45,998 nt of DNA from an uncultured Oscillospiraceae bacterium (GTDB taxonomy: Bacteria; Bacillota; Clostridia; Oscillospirales; Ruminococcaceae). The stretch lies in the NCBI GenBank assembly GCA_902489475.1, contig CABUAH010000008.1, positions 1 through 45,998 on the forward strand, read 5' to 3'. Of the stretch, positions 1 through 7,777 are shown one piece after another. The notes beneath the pieces were generated by a model. The model saw only the letters and a list, made by a program, of their open reading frames with translations. It was not told the origin of the DNA and ran no database searches. Position numbers and translations under genes: made by a program. Within the stretch, counting starts at the first letter, position 1; each line of letters begins with the position of its first letter.

Positions 1-1
1 A

Positions 2-52
2 TATGAAGCCGAACACGGAAAAATAGCTGTTAAAACAGAACAAAACGGTTGA
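2..52 (+). CDS. 3' end of an unidentified gene (partial)
   Basis: An open frame enters from the left edge and ends at TGA 50-52, giving a 16-residue tail (YEAEHGKIAVKTEQNG). The stop lies in the left arm of the terminator hairpin that follows, as expected for the last gene of a transcript. Too little remains to name the product. A short ATG frame in another register (ending at 26) has no ribosome site and is less likely. Confidence 0.4.
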   Translation, partial: YEAEHGKIAVKTEQNG

Positions 53-74
53 CAATCTAGTACCAACCGTTTTT
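42..74 (+). terminator. intrinsic terminator
   Basis: Arms AAAACGGTTG (42-51) and CAACCGTTTT (64-73) pair perfectly over 10 bp around a 12-base loop and run into a short T tract. It would end transcription of the gene entering from the left. Confidence 0.7.
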
Positions 75-95
75 GATTTAATTATCGTAAATTTA

Positions 96-160
96 ATTCA
101 GAATTAATTCCGAATTCCGACCTCCGCATTCCGAATTAATTGTCCATTATCAATTGTCAA
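96..160 (+). repeat. dispersed repeat family 2, copy 1
   Basis: The AT-rich segment, rich in GAATT and AATTAATT steps, recurs almost exactly in opposite orientation at 35847-35904. The shared core includes CCGACCTCCGCATTCCGAAT followed by a segment related to AATTGTCCATTATC. It abuts the stop codon of the minus-strand gene at 161. It encodes nothing visible; it may be a small palindromic intergenic element. Confidence 0.7.
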
Positions 161-751
161 CTATTTTGCAGGACAAACCTCAACGATTTCACCCATTTGA
201 TCTCTGCCTGCTCCTACTGCGTTAGACTCATCTGTGTCGATGTGCATAGCTCTTGCGAAGTTATCCGAAACTCTGCAAACCACATCACCCAAAATAGCCT
301 TTCTTTCAGGAGTATCAATTTTAACGCAAACTATCTGCTTGTCCTTAACACCCAACTCTTCAGCGTCGGCAGGGGTAAGATGAATGTGTCTTTTAGCAAC
401 AATAACGCCCTCGGAAATCTCAACCTCTCCCTCAGGTCCGATTATTTTACAAGCACCGCTTCCGGCAACATCTCCCGACTCTCTTATCGGTGCTGCAATG
501 CCGATGCTTCTTGCATCTGTAGCTGAAAGCTCAACCTGAGTAGCCTTTCTTACAGGACCTAAAATTGAAACGCCTTTAAGTTCCTTTTTAGGGCCTACAA
601 CAGTTACTCTTTCTTCACATGCAAACTGTCCCGGCTGTGAAAGGTCCTTCTTCTTTGTCAAAGCGGCGCCTTTACCAAAGAGTATTTCAAGATGCTCCTG
701 CGTTACATGAACGTGTCTTGCAGAAGTCTCAACAATAAAATTCTTAGCCAT
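161..751 (-). CDS. pduL: PduL-type phosphate acyltransferase
   Basis: The 196-residue protein matches the PduL family, which moves an acyl group between coenzyme A and phosphate (acetyl- or propanoyl-phosphate formation). Two beta-barrel repeats are visible, each with an HxH zinc pair: H13/H15 in ARHVHVT and H122/H124 in KRHIHLT, with a further conserved His at 170 (AMHIDTDE). It starts directly at the first barrel, without the N-terminal extension that targets microcompartment PduL, and no shell genes are nearby. I infer a soluble housekeeping role equivalent to Pta in acetate or ATP formation. A minus-strand promoter lies at 787-815 and a ribosome site just upstream of the ATG. No acetate kinase gene is in the window. 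Confidence 0.9.
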   Translation of the reverse strand: MAKNFIVETSARHVHVTQEHLEILFGKGAALTKKKDLSQPGQFACEERVTVVGPKKELKGVSILGPVRKATQVELSATDARSIGIAAPIRESGDVAGSGACKIIGPEGEVEISEGVIVAKRHIHLTPADAEELGVKDKQIVCVKIDTPERKAILGDVVCRVSDNFARAMHIDTDESNAVGAGRDQMGEIVEVCPAK

Positions 752-786
752 TTAATTTACCTCTCCTTTTCCATATGTATATTTTA

Positions 787-815
787 ATTTTACTACCGAT
801 TTAAAAAGAAGTCAA
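787..815 (-). promoter_or_regulatory. promoter of pduL
   Basis: Read on the minus strand: TTGACT (810-815), 17-bp spacer, TAAAAT (787-792). The -35 box is the left arm of an inverted repeat shared with the divergent promoter at 825. Confidence 0.6.
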
Positions 816-824
816 TACAGTTTA

Positions 825-853
825 TTGACTTAATTGCAAAAATGTATTACAAT
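825..853 (+). promoter_or_regulatory. promoter of the prepilin peptidase gene
   Basis: TTGACT (825-830), 17-bp spacer, TACAAT (848-853). Its -35 box is the right arm of the inverted repeat AGTCAATA/TATTGACT (810-817 and 823-830), facing the pduL promoter. Confidence 0.6.
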
Positions 854-877
854 TAACTTAATTAAGGAGTGATAAAA

Positions 878-1675
878 ATGCTGTATCTGGCTTATATTGT
901 AATATACGCTTTTATATTTGTTTTCGGAGCGATTATCGGAAGCTTTTTAAATGTGTGTATTTATCGGCTACCGAAAAATGAATCCATAGTGGTCGGCGGT
1001 TCGCACTGTATGTCTTGTAATGAAAAAATAAAGAAATACGATCTTATACCTATTGTAAGCTACATAATTCTTAAGGGAAAGTGCAGAAGCTGTGGGGCTA
1101 AAATATCACCGAGATATATGATAGTAGAGCTTTTAAATGCTGTGCTTTATGTTTTGACATTTGCTCATTTCGGATTAAACGGTTCGGTCGAAGCTGCTTT
1201 TGTATGTGTATTGCTTTCGTGCCTCATAATCGTTGCTTTCATGGATTGGGATACTCAGCTTATAAGTATGCCTGTTGTCGGAGTTATAGGAATTTTGGCA
1301 ATAGCAAAGCTTGTTCTTTCTATCACGGGTGTGTGTGAGTTTTTAAATCCGCTTTCATGGATTGATACTCTTGGCGGAGCGGTATCAGTAAGCTGTTTGT
1401 TTTTAGTAATATTTTTACTGTCAAAGGGAAGAGCATTGGGCTTTGGAGATGTGATGTTCATGTTTGCATCAGGTGCATTTTTAGGGCTTAAAGCTGTTAT
1501 AATTGCAGCCTTTATAGGCCTTATCACTGGAAGTATAGCAGGGCTTATTATAAAGTATAAATCCGGGAGCAGTAAATTTGCATTCGGACCGTGGCTTTCT
1601 TTAGGCGTTGCAGTTGCAGCTTTTTACGGTGACTTTTTAGCAAACTTATATTTAGCAATATGCGGACTTAAGTAA
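878..1675 (+). CDS. prepilin peptidase (type IV leader peptidase, A24 family)
   Basis: A 265-residue polytopic membrane protein. An N-terminal GSFLNVCIYRLP motif is followed by a four-cysteine zinc site (C44, C47, C69, C72), as in bifunctional PilD/ComC enzymes. The two catalytic aspartates appear as MDWDTQLISMP (about residues 123-125) and GFGDVMF (D191). About seven hydrophobic segments follow. The family cleaves, and usually N-methylates, type IV pilin-like leaders at the cytoplasmic membrane. ATG 878 is preferred over GTG 869 because AAGGAG (864-869) sits 8 bases ahead of it. No pilin or assembly genes are adjacent, so its substrates lie elsewhere (competence or adhesion pili are possible). 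Confidence 0.92.
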   Translation: MLYLAYIVIYAFIFVFGAIIGSFLNVCIYRLPKNESIVVGGSHCMSCNEKIKKYDLIPIVSYIILKGKCRSCGAKISPRYMIVELLNAVLYVLTFAHFGLNGSVEAAFVCVLLSCLIIVAFMDWDTQLISMPVVGVIGILAIAKLVLSITGVCEFLNPLSWIDTLGGAVSVSCLFLVIFLLSKGRALGFGDVMFMFASGAFLGLKAVIIAAFIGLITGSIAGLIIKYKSGSSKFAFGPWLSLGVAVAAFYGDFLANLYLAICGLK

Positions 1676-1764
1676 TATTTGTTTTGAATATAGAGCTTGC
1701 AAAGCATTATATCAGTGCTATATAGAAAGCCATATTCAATAACTGTAGTAGTTAATCATTTGTG

Positions 1765-1793
1765 TTGACATGACAAATAAGCTGTGATAAAAT
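1765..1793 (+). promoter_or_regulatory. promoter of the GGDEF-EAL gene
   Basis: TTGACA (1765-1770), 17-bp spacer, TAAAAT (1788-1793). It lies about 95 bases before the ATG. The rest of the 1676-1888 gap shows no gene. Confidence 0.65.
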
Positions 1794-1888
1794 AATATTG
1801 ATAGATTTATAGAATTTTGTATAACAAAAGGGCTATGCAAAAAATGGCAGTATACTTAAAGTGTAAAAACATCAAGGGCGGATGACTT

Positions 1889-3625
1889 ATGACTGAAGTA
1901 ATTAATAAGTTTACATCGGATATACAATGTGCAGAAGTGCTTGTAGAAATTGCTTCTGGAAAGATAACTAAATGCAATAAGGATTTTCTGTCTTTGATAG
2001 GACGTGATCCTGAAGCAGAGGTAACGGAGGATTTGTACGTAGCCGATTATTTGGACGGTGCAAATCGTCAGAATTTAAAAAATATTTTAAATGAGCATAT
2101 AAGTAAAAAAGAGTTTCGAGGAACTTGTTATATTCACAGGGTTAAAAGAGTTGACGGAAGGTATGCTATAGCAATCGGAATTTCAAAGGTTTACGGCGGT
2201 AATATAGATTATGCTTACACAACCATTATTGACATGAGCGAGTTTTATGAAGATGAAAGCACTATCAATGACAAGCAAGTCGGACTTACCGGTGAAGATT
2301 CAGAAGACGCAGTATTGTCGTTAGCTGCAAAAACTAAGAATGTTGAAAATCCGGTTGTTTATGACGTCGTTACAGGGCTTATGAATTTTTCCAGTTTCAA
2401 ACCTGAGATAGCGTCTTATTTGCAAAAAAGAGATAAAAGCCGAACGGCGGCAGTCATTTATTTCGATATCAACAACTTTACATATATAAATGATAATTTC
2501 GGTTTTTTGGCGGGGAATCAGATTTTATACGATACAGCAAAGCTGATTTTAAGCAACGCAAGTATTATGGCTTCGACAAGAATACATTCCGACCTTTTTG
2601 CAGCAGTTATAGAAGGTTCAAGTGAGCAGGCTTTATTAAAAAAGATAAATAAAATTGAAAAGGTATTTTTCGTTATTAATTATCAAAAATATCCGAGAAG
2701 CGATTTGAATATTAGTATCGGTGTATATTTCCTCAAGGATGATGATACAAACGCAAGAATTGCTATTGACAATGCGAACCTTGCAAGACGTCATATAAAG
2801 GGTGCAAGACATAAAAACATCTGTGTTTTTGAAGATGTTTTCAGAGAACAAAAGGTTGCGGAGCAAAAAATCCGTTCTACAATACATCAGGCAATAGTTG
2901 ACGGCGAAATAGAAGCTTTTTTGCAGCCAAAGTTTTCGTGCAGCAGAATGGAAATAATAGGTGCGGAAGCTCTTGCACGTTGGAGAAATCCGGACGGTAC
3001 ATATAAACAGCCGTTTGTGTTTATTCCAACACTTGAAAACGCAGGATATATAGTCGATCTTGATTTTGAAATTTTCAGGCAGGTGTTATCTCTTATAAGA
3101 AACTGGCTTGATAACGGCATTGAGCCTGTTCCTATTTCGGTTAACTTTTCAAGAGTTCACAACAACTATCCTGATTTTGTTGAAAAAGTAAAGAAATTAA
3201 CCGAAAAGTTCGGCGTTGATCCAAAATACATAGAAATCGAGATTACCGAGAGCATTATTGCAAAAAATCCTGAAACTACAATTAAAAATATTGCAGAGTT
3301 TGCTAAATATGGTTTTAAGGTTGATATGGACGATTTCGGTACGGGGTATTCTTCTTTAAGCTTTTTGAGAAATGCACCGATAGATATTGTAAAGATTGAT
3401 AAGGCTTTTGTTGATCAGGTTTTGGAATCCCCCAAGGATAAGGAATATGTTCGTCAGCTTTGTAAGCTGATTGAATTTACAGGAAAAGATGTTCTGTTCG
3501 AGGGTGTGGAAAAGCCGGAACAAGCGGAGTTTTTTGAGTCGTGCGGATTTGACATGGCTCAGGGCTGGCTATTTGATAAGGCTATGCCAATATCGGAGTT
3601 TAATCAAAAGTACATGAAAAAATAA
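1889..3625 (+). CDS. PAS-GGDEF-EAL protein, predicted c-di-GMP phosphodiesterase
   Basis: 578 residues: a PAS-like sensor (about 10-120), a linker, a GGDEF fold (about 155-315) and an EAL domain (about 325-572). The GGDEF signature is replaced by HSDLF (233-237), so cyclase activity is unlikely; the domain may still bind GTP. The EAL site looks complete: EAL at 360-362, the Asn in SVNFS (about 419), Glu in EITES, DDFGTGYSS (481-489), K502 and EGVE (538-541). Family knowledge predicts hydrolysis of c-di-GMP to pGpG. No membrane segment is visible, so it is probably cytosolic. The stop codon lies inside the repeat that begins at 3622. The signal sensed by the PAS domain is unknown. Confidence 0.9.
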   Translation: MTEVINKFTSDIQCAEVLVEIASGKITKCNKDFLSLIGRDPEAEVTEDLYVADYLDGANRQNLKNILNEHISKKEFRGTCYIHRVKRVDGRYAIAIGISKVYGGNIDYAYTTIIDMSEFYEDESTINDKQVGLTGEDSEDAVLSLAAKTKNVENPVVYDVVTGLMNFSSFKPEIASYLQKRDKSRTAAVIYFDINNFTYINDNFGFLAGNQILYDTAKLILSNASIMASTRIHSDLFAAVIEGSSEQALLKKINKIEKVFFVINYQKYPRSDLNISIGVYFLKDDDTNARIAIDNANLARRHIKGARHKNICVFEDVFREQKVAEQKIRSTIHQAIVDGEIEAFLQPKFSCSRMEIIGAEALARWRNPDGTYKQPFVFIPTLENAGYIVDLDFEIFRQVLSLIRNWLDNGIEPVPISVNFSRVHNNYPDFVEKVKKLTEKFGVDPKYIEIEITESIIAKNPETTIKNIAEFAKYGFKVDMDDFGTGYSSLSFLRNAPIDIVKIDKAFVDQVLESPKDKEYVRQLCKLIEFTGKDVLFEGVEKPEQAEFFESCGFDMAQGWLFDKAMPISEFNQKYMKK

Positions 3626-3755
3626 CCGTGGCAAGATGTAACCCGCCTTAGAGACGGGTTACATCTACGTCTTTCAGTAGGGGCTTAAAATCTCCCACTG
3701 AAATCCTAAGGGGCTAATGCCCCTGCCGCTTGTTAATGACGGGTCTTGCTCTTAT
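3622..3755 (-). repeat. dispersed structured repeat family 1, copy A (inverted)
   Basis: The reverse complement aligns with the copies at 22549, 42661 and 44504. It begins ATAACCGTGGCAAGATG and contains the hairpin arms TTTCAGTAGGGG and CTCCCACTGAAA, a CCGCCTTAGAGACGGG-type hairpin and a degenerate outer end. It overlaps the stop codon of the upstream gene. The 3756-3894 remainder before valS shows only a small hairpin (ATAAAGC/GCTTTAT, 3780-3796) and no T-box motif. Confidence 0.8.
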
Positions 3756-3894
3756 GTATAGTTATTTTATGAAAGGATTGATAAAGCTTGGCTTTATACA
3801 GGAAAACGGAAACTCCTTTTAGATTGTTGATGGATACACGAGTCTGATAACAGGCGGTTGTAAATTCTATCAAAAAACGAAAGGATAATTTAAG

Positions 3895-6507
3895 ATGAAA
3901 AAGGAACTGGAAAAACAATACAACCCCTCTGTGTTTGAGGACAGGATATATAAATACTGGATCGATAACGACTGCTTTAAGGCGCATATCGATCCTGAGA
4001 AAAAGCCGTACACTATAGTGATTCCACCTCCGAATATCACAGGACAGCTTCATATGGGTCATGCGCTTGACGAAACGCTTCAGGATGTTTTGATTCGTTG
4101 GAAGAGAATGAGCGGATATTCGGCTCTTTGGCTTCCGGGAACTGACCATGCCGCAATCGCCACCGAGGCAAAAATCGTTGAGGCCATGCGTAAGGAAGGC
4201 CTTACTAAAGAGGGCATAGGCAGAGAAGCGTTTATGAAGCGTGCATGGGAATGGAAAGAAAAGTTCGGCGGAAGAATTGTTGAACAGCTTAAAAAGCTTG
4301 GCTCGTCATGCGACTGGTCAAGAGAGCGCTTTACCATGGATGAGGGCTGTAATAAGGCAGTAAAAGAGGTTTTTGTAAGCCTTTACGAAAAGGGTCTTAT
4401 TTACAGAGGCGAGAGAATAATAAACTGGTGTCCTCACTGTAAAACATCAATTTCTGACGCTGAGGTTGAATATGAGGATCAGGCAGGGCATTTTTGGCAT
4501 ATACGTTATCCTCTTACTGATGGAAGTGGATATGTTGAAATTGCGACAACTCGTCCGGAAACTCTTCTCGGAGATACTGCTGTTGCGGTAAATCCGAACG
4601 ATGAAAGATACAAGGACATTGTAGGAAAAACTCTTACGCTTCCGCTTGTAGGACGTGAGATTCCTGTTGTTGCCGATGATTATGTTGAGGTCGATTTTGG
4701 AACTGGTGTTGTAAAGATCACCCCTGCTCATGACCCGAACGACTTCGAGGTCGGAAAGCGCCATAGCTTACCTATAATAAATGTAATGACTGACGATGCA
4801 AGGATTGTTGATGATTATCCTGATTACGCAGGACTTGACAGATATGAAGCCAGAAAGAAAATAGTCGAAGATCTTGACAAGGGCGGATATTTGGTAAAGG
4901 TTGAGGACTACAGCCATAATGTAGGAACCTGCTATCGCTGCGGAACAACCGTTGAGCCGAAGGTGTCAACTCAGTGGTTTGTAAAAATGAAACCTCTTGC
5001 AGGACCTGCGATTGACGCTGTTAAAAACGGAAAGACTAAATTTGTACCTGAAAGATTTGAAAAAATCTATTTCCATTGGCTTGAGAATATCCGTGACTGG
5101 TGTATTTCACGTCAGATTTGGTGGGGACATCAGATTCCTGCTTTTTACTGTGATGAATGCGGTGAAACGGTAGTCACAAAGGATAACGAGGCATTTTGTC
5201 CTAAGTGCGGTAAGAAAATGCGTCAGGACGATGATACACTTGATACATGGTTCTCATCTGCGCTTTGGCCTTTCTCAACTCTCGGCTGGCCTGATCAAAC
5301 GGAGGATCTAAAATACTTCTATCCTACAAATACTCTCGTAACGGGATACGATATTATTCCTTTCTGGGTAATGAGAATGATGTTCTCGGCACTTGAGCAG
5401 ATGGGTGAAGTTCCGTTTGATACGGTGCTTATCCATGGCTTGGTAAGAGATTCCCAGGGAAGAAAGATGTCCAAGTCATTAGGAAATGGAATCGATCCGC
5501 TTGAAGTAATTGCCGAGTACGGAGCTGATGCACTTAGATTTATGCTCGCTACGGGAAATTCACCCGGAAACGATATGAGATATATCGATGACAAGGTAAA
5601 GGCTTCAAGAAACTTTGCAAACAAGCTTTGGAACGCAGCGAGATTTATTATGATGAATCTTCCTGAGGATTATACGGTTGATTCGCTTCCTGAAAACTTG
5701 ACGACCGAGGATAAATGGATAATATCTAAGGTAAATACGCTTGCAAAGGACATAAATACTAACCTTGAGGGATTTGAAATCGGAGTTGCCGTTTCTAAGC
5801 TTTACGACTTTATTTGGGACGTATATTGCGACTGGTATATCGAGCTTACAAAGCCGAGGATTTCAGCAGGCGGCGAGTCAATGAAAATCGCACAGGCTGT
5901 TTTGGTTTGGGTAATGAAGCAGATGCTGAAGCTTTTGCATCCGTTTATGCCGTTTATAACTGAGGAAATTTGGCAGACTCTTGTCGGCAAAACACCGTTG
6001 ATGCTTGAGAAATTCCCTGTATATGACGAGTCGCTTCACTTTGAAAGCGAGGAAAAAGATTTTGAGAAAATCATAACAGCTATTAAGGGAATCAGAAACA
6101 GACGAGCAGAGATGAATGTTCCGCCAAGCAAAAAGGCTAAGGTGTTTATTGAAACTCCGTATGCGGATGTGTTTAAATCGGGAGCAATGTTCTTTGAGCG
6201 TTTGGCGTCTGCAAGTGAGGTTGAGATTAAAGATAAGATAGATTTGTCTGATGCTTTGACTGTTGTTACCGACAGTGCAAGAATCTTTATCCCACTTGAT
6301 GAAATTGTAGACAAGGAGAAAGAGCTTGACCGTCTTAACAAAGAGAAAAAAGCGGTTCAAAAGGATATTGATTTCTTAAGCGGAAAGCTTTCAAATCAAG
6401 GATTCTTAGCAAAAGCTCCGGCTCAGCTTATTGAAAAAGAAAAAGCAAAGCTCGACGTTGCAAAGCAGAAAATGGAAAAGATACTTGAAAGTATAGATAA
6501 GCTTTAA
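3895..6507 (+). CDS. valS: valyl-tRNA synthetase
   Basis: 870 residues, normal length for bacterial ValRS, which charges tRNA-Val in the cytosol. The class I signatures are present: HMGH (53-56) after PPPNITGQL, and KMSKS (524-528). The CP1 editing region includes TTRPETLLGDTAVAVNP. Cysteine pairs (CPHC, CYRC, CDEC, CPKC) suggest zinc knuckles. The anticodon domain (LWNAARF, PRISAGG) is followed by a C-terminal coiled-coil arm (DKEKELDRLNKEKKAVQKD). The ATG follows GAAAGGA. A T-box leader, common before Clostridia valS, was looked for and not seen; a structured repeat lies upstream instead. A terminator follows directly. Confidence 0.98.
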   Translation: MKKELEKQYNPSVFEDRIYKYWIDNDCFKAHIDPEKKPYTIVIPPPNITGQLHMGHALDETLQDVLIRWKRMSGYSALWLPGTDHAAIATEAKIVEAMRKEGLTKEGIGREAFMKRAWEWKEKFGGRIVEQLKKLGSSCDWSRERFTMDEGCNKAVKEVFVSLYEKGLIYRGERIINWCPHCKTSISDAEVEYEDQAGHFWHIRYPLTDGSGYVEIATTRPETLLGDTAVAVNPNDERYKDIVGKTLTLPLVGREIPVVADDYVEVDFGTGVVKITPAHDPNDFEVGKRHSLPIINVMTDDARIVDDYPDYAGLDRYEARKKIVEDLDKGGYLVKVEDYSHNVGTCYRCGTTVEPKVSTQWFVKMKPLAGPAIDAVKNGKTKFVPERFEKIYFHWLENIRDWCISRQIWWGHQIPAFYCDECGETVVTKDNEAFCPKCGKKMRQDDDTLDTWFSSALWPFSTLGWPDQTEDLKYFYPTNTLVTGYDIIPFWVMRMMFSALEQMGEVPFDTVLIHGLVRDSQGRKMSKSLGNGIDPLEVIAEYGADALRFMLATGNSPGNDMRYIDDKVKASRNFANKLWNAARFIMMNLPEDYTVDSLPENLTTEDKWIISKVNTLAKDINTNLEGFEIGVAVSKLYDFIWDVYCDWYIELTKPRISAGGESMKIAQAVLVWVMKQMLKLLHPFMPFITEEIWQTLVGKTPLMLEKFPVYDESLHFESEEKDFEKIITAIKGIRNRRAEMNVPPSKKAKVFIETPYADVFKSGAMFFERLASASEVEIKDKIDLSDALTVVTDSARIFIPLDEIVDKEKELDRLNKEKKAVQKDIDFLSGKLSNQGFLAKAPAQLIEKEKAKLDVAKQKMEKILESIDKL

Positions 6508-6523
6508 TTGAATACTGTACAGA

Positions 6524-6553
6524 GGCGAGGGCAATAATGTGCCTTCGCCTTTT
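6524..6553 (+). terminator. valS terminator (first copy of a duplicated terminator)
   Basis: GGCGAGGGCA (6524-6533) pairs with TGCCTTCGCC (6540-6549), one G-U pair, loop ATAATG, then TTTT. A 24-base core (6525-6548) recurs identically at 6767-6790. Confidence 0.85.
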
Positions 6554-6766
6554 AGCGTGTTGACAAAGTCAACACGCTCCCCATGGGACAAACACACTCA
6601 CTTCGATAGCTTCGCCTATCTCGTTCTGCGTTTTTTCCCTGAGGATTCTCCCTTTTCGTCGGGAATCGGCTCGTACCGCTGATTTCCTCTCAAGGTGTCG
6701 CTGCGTCGGCGCATGTCTGCCTATGCGGCAATATTTTAATAGTGTACTTTTTCTATAACCTGAAAT
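6554..6766. other. hairpin-rich noncoding segment between two terminator copies
   Basis: The segment is visibly richer in G and C than its flanks and holds several stem-loops: AGCGTGTTGAC/GTCAACACGCT (6554-6578), GATAG/CTATC (6605-6620), GGGAATCGGC/GCTGATTTCC (6661-6687, with G-U pairs) and GCC/GGC near 6738. No coding frame with a ribosome site is seen on either strand. It looks like an inserted noncoding element or RNA-structured spacer of unknown nature. Confidence 0.45.
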
Positions 6767-6796
6767 GCGAGGGCAATAATGTGCCTTCGCTTTTTT
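6767..6796 (+). terminator. second copy of the duplicated terminator
   Basis: GCGAGGGCA (6767-6775) and TGCCTTCGC (6782-6790) around the same ATAATG loop, followed by six T. The stem and loop are identical to the copy at 6525-6548. Confidence 0.8.
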
Positions 6797-6918
6797 GTTG
6801 GTTTTGCTTTGAGTAAAGCTTGCTTGATTAGAGATGAAAACTATATGTTGTGGTTAGAAGTTAAGCAAATTCACTAATTTACCGTGAGGTAAGCAGCATT
6901 TATTTAGATTATCTCTGA

Positions 6919-6947
6919 TTGACATATACTATATATTGTAGTAAAAT
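6919..6947 (+). promoter_or_regulatory. promoter-like sequence far upstream of mraZ
   Basis: TTGACA (6919-6924), 17-bp spacer, TAAAAT (6942-6947). If used, it would make a leader of about 350 bases before mraZ or a separate small RNA. The rest of 6797-7203 is AT-rich noncoding sequence in which I recognise no RNA family or gene. Confidence 0.45.
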
Positions 6948-7203
6948 AGAATAAATACAAGGAATATGTCGAATAATTGGTGATTAAAGGGAAAACACAA
7001 TATCTTGTGCCTTATAGCTTTAGGCTTTTTGAAGTGTTCGCATTTTCTTAGTGTTTTAGCTGATGTGCGGTTGAGTTTTGCTAGACGGCTTCAGTCGCAT
7101 GGCTTTATGAATATTTTGTAAACTTTCAAGCAGATTTGGTTATTTTGCATAAAGCAGGCGCTCGAATATTGGCTATTTGGTTGCATTTTTTTTTGCTTTA
7201 GCC

Positions 7204-7232
7204 TTGCATTTCCCTAAATAATAGTGTATAAT
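7204..7232 (+). promoter_or_regulatory. main promoter of the dcw cluster
   Basis: TTGCAT (7204-7209), 17-bp spacer, perfect TATAAT (7227-7232). Transcription would begin near 7239, inside the candidate MraZ operator. Confidence 0.8.
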
Positions 7233-7240
7233 GAGTTCAC

Positions 7241-7270
7241 AGTGGTTAATTGTGCGAAAAAGTGGTGATA
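7241..7270 (+). promoter_or_regulatory. candidate MraZ operator
   Basis: Three consecutive 10-base units start AGTGG (7241), TGTGC (7251) and AGTGG (7261). Known MraZ operators are short direct repeats with about 10-bp periodicity (TGGGN in E. coli, AAAGTG-type in mollicutes) just upstream of mraZ. Overlap with the predicted transcription start suggests autorepression. The middle unit is imperfect. Confidence 0.55.
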
Positions 7271-7306
7271 ATTCCCAAAATATCATCACAACGGGAGGTG
7301 AATCGA

Positions 7307-7741
7307 TTGCCGGCAACAAATCTTATGGGAACGTTTTATCAGTCGATGGACGTTAAAGGAAGAATGAGCTTTCCTACAAAGTTAAGAGAAATTATCGGCG
7401 ATAGATTTATCGTGACAAAGGGTATAGACGGATGCTTGTTTGTCTATTCGCTTGAGGACTTTGCCGATTTAAGCGAGAGAATAAACGCTTTGCCGCTTTC
7501 AAAAGCAAGAAAGCTACAGCGTTATTTTATGGCAGGAGCGGCGGAGGTCGAAGCGGATAAGCAAGGAAGGATTTTGATTCCTCAGCCTCTTCGTGAGGCG
7601 GCTGCATTAATTAATAAGGAAGTAGTTGTTGCAGGCGTATCGGGAAGAGCTGAAATCTGGAGCAGGGAAGCATGGGATAAGGTCAATGCTGAGTTCGATG
7701 AAGAATCTGCTTTGGAAGCAATGGAGGATCTTGAATTTTAA
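7307..7741 (+). CDS. mraZ: division/cell-wall cluster transcriptional regulator MraZ
   Basis: A 144-residue AbrB-like protein with two tandem MraZ repeats; the first holds DVKGRMSFPTKLRE and the second ADKQGRILIPQPLREAA, the DxxGR signatures of the family. MraZ binds DNA as an oligomeric ring and controls its own operon. TTG 7307 is chosen because GGGAGGTG (7293-7300) lies 6 bases ahead. GTG 7250 would add 19 non-homologous residues and ATG 7325 lacks a ribosome site. It opens the dcw cluster, 36 bases before rsmH. Confidence 0.95.
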   Translation: MPATNLMGTFYQSMDVKGRMSFPTKLREIIGDRFIVTKGIDGCLFVYSLEDFADLSERINALPLSKARKLQRYFMAGAAEVEADKQGRILIPQPLREAAALINKEVVVAGVSGRAEIWSREAWDKVNAEFDEESALEAMEDLEF

Positions 7742-7777
7742 TCCGTTTTTATCAAACCTGTGAAAGCTGGTGTGCTG

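Noticed and set aside
140..526. 128-codon plus-strand frame at the left end
   Set aside because: Antisense shadow of the pduL gene, which has clear family motifs.
1676..1888. c-di-GMP riboswitch ahead of the GGDEF-EAL gene
   Set aside because: The GEMM core motifs are not present; only a promoter is seen.
3769..3822. 17-codon frame before valS
   Set aside because: No ribosome site and no membrane or domain character.
3756..3894. T-box riboswitch before valS
   Set aside because: No T-box consensus (AGGGTGGNACCGCG-like) or specifier arrangement is visible; only a repeat and a small hairpin are present.
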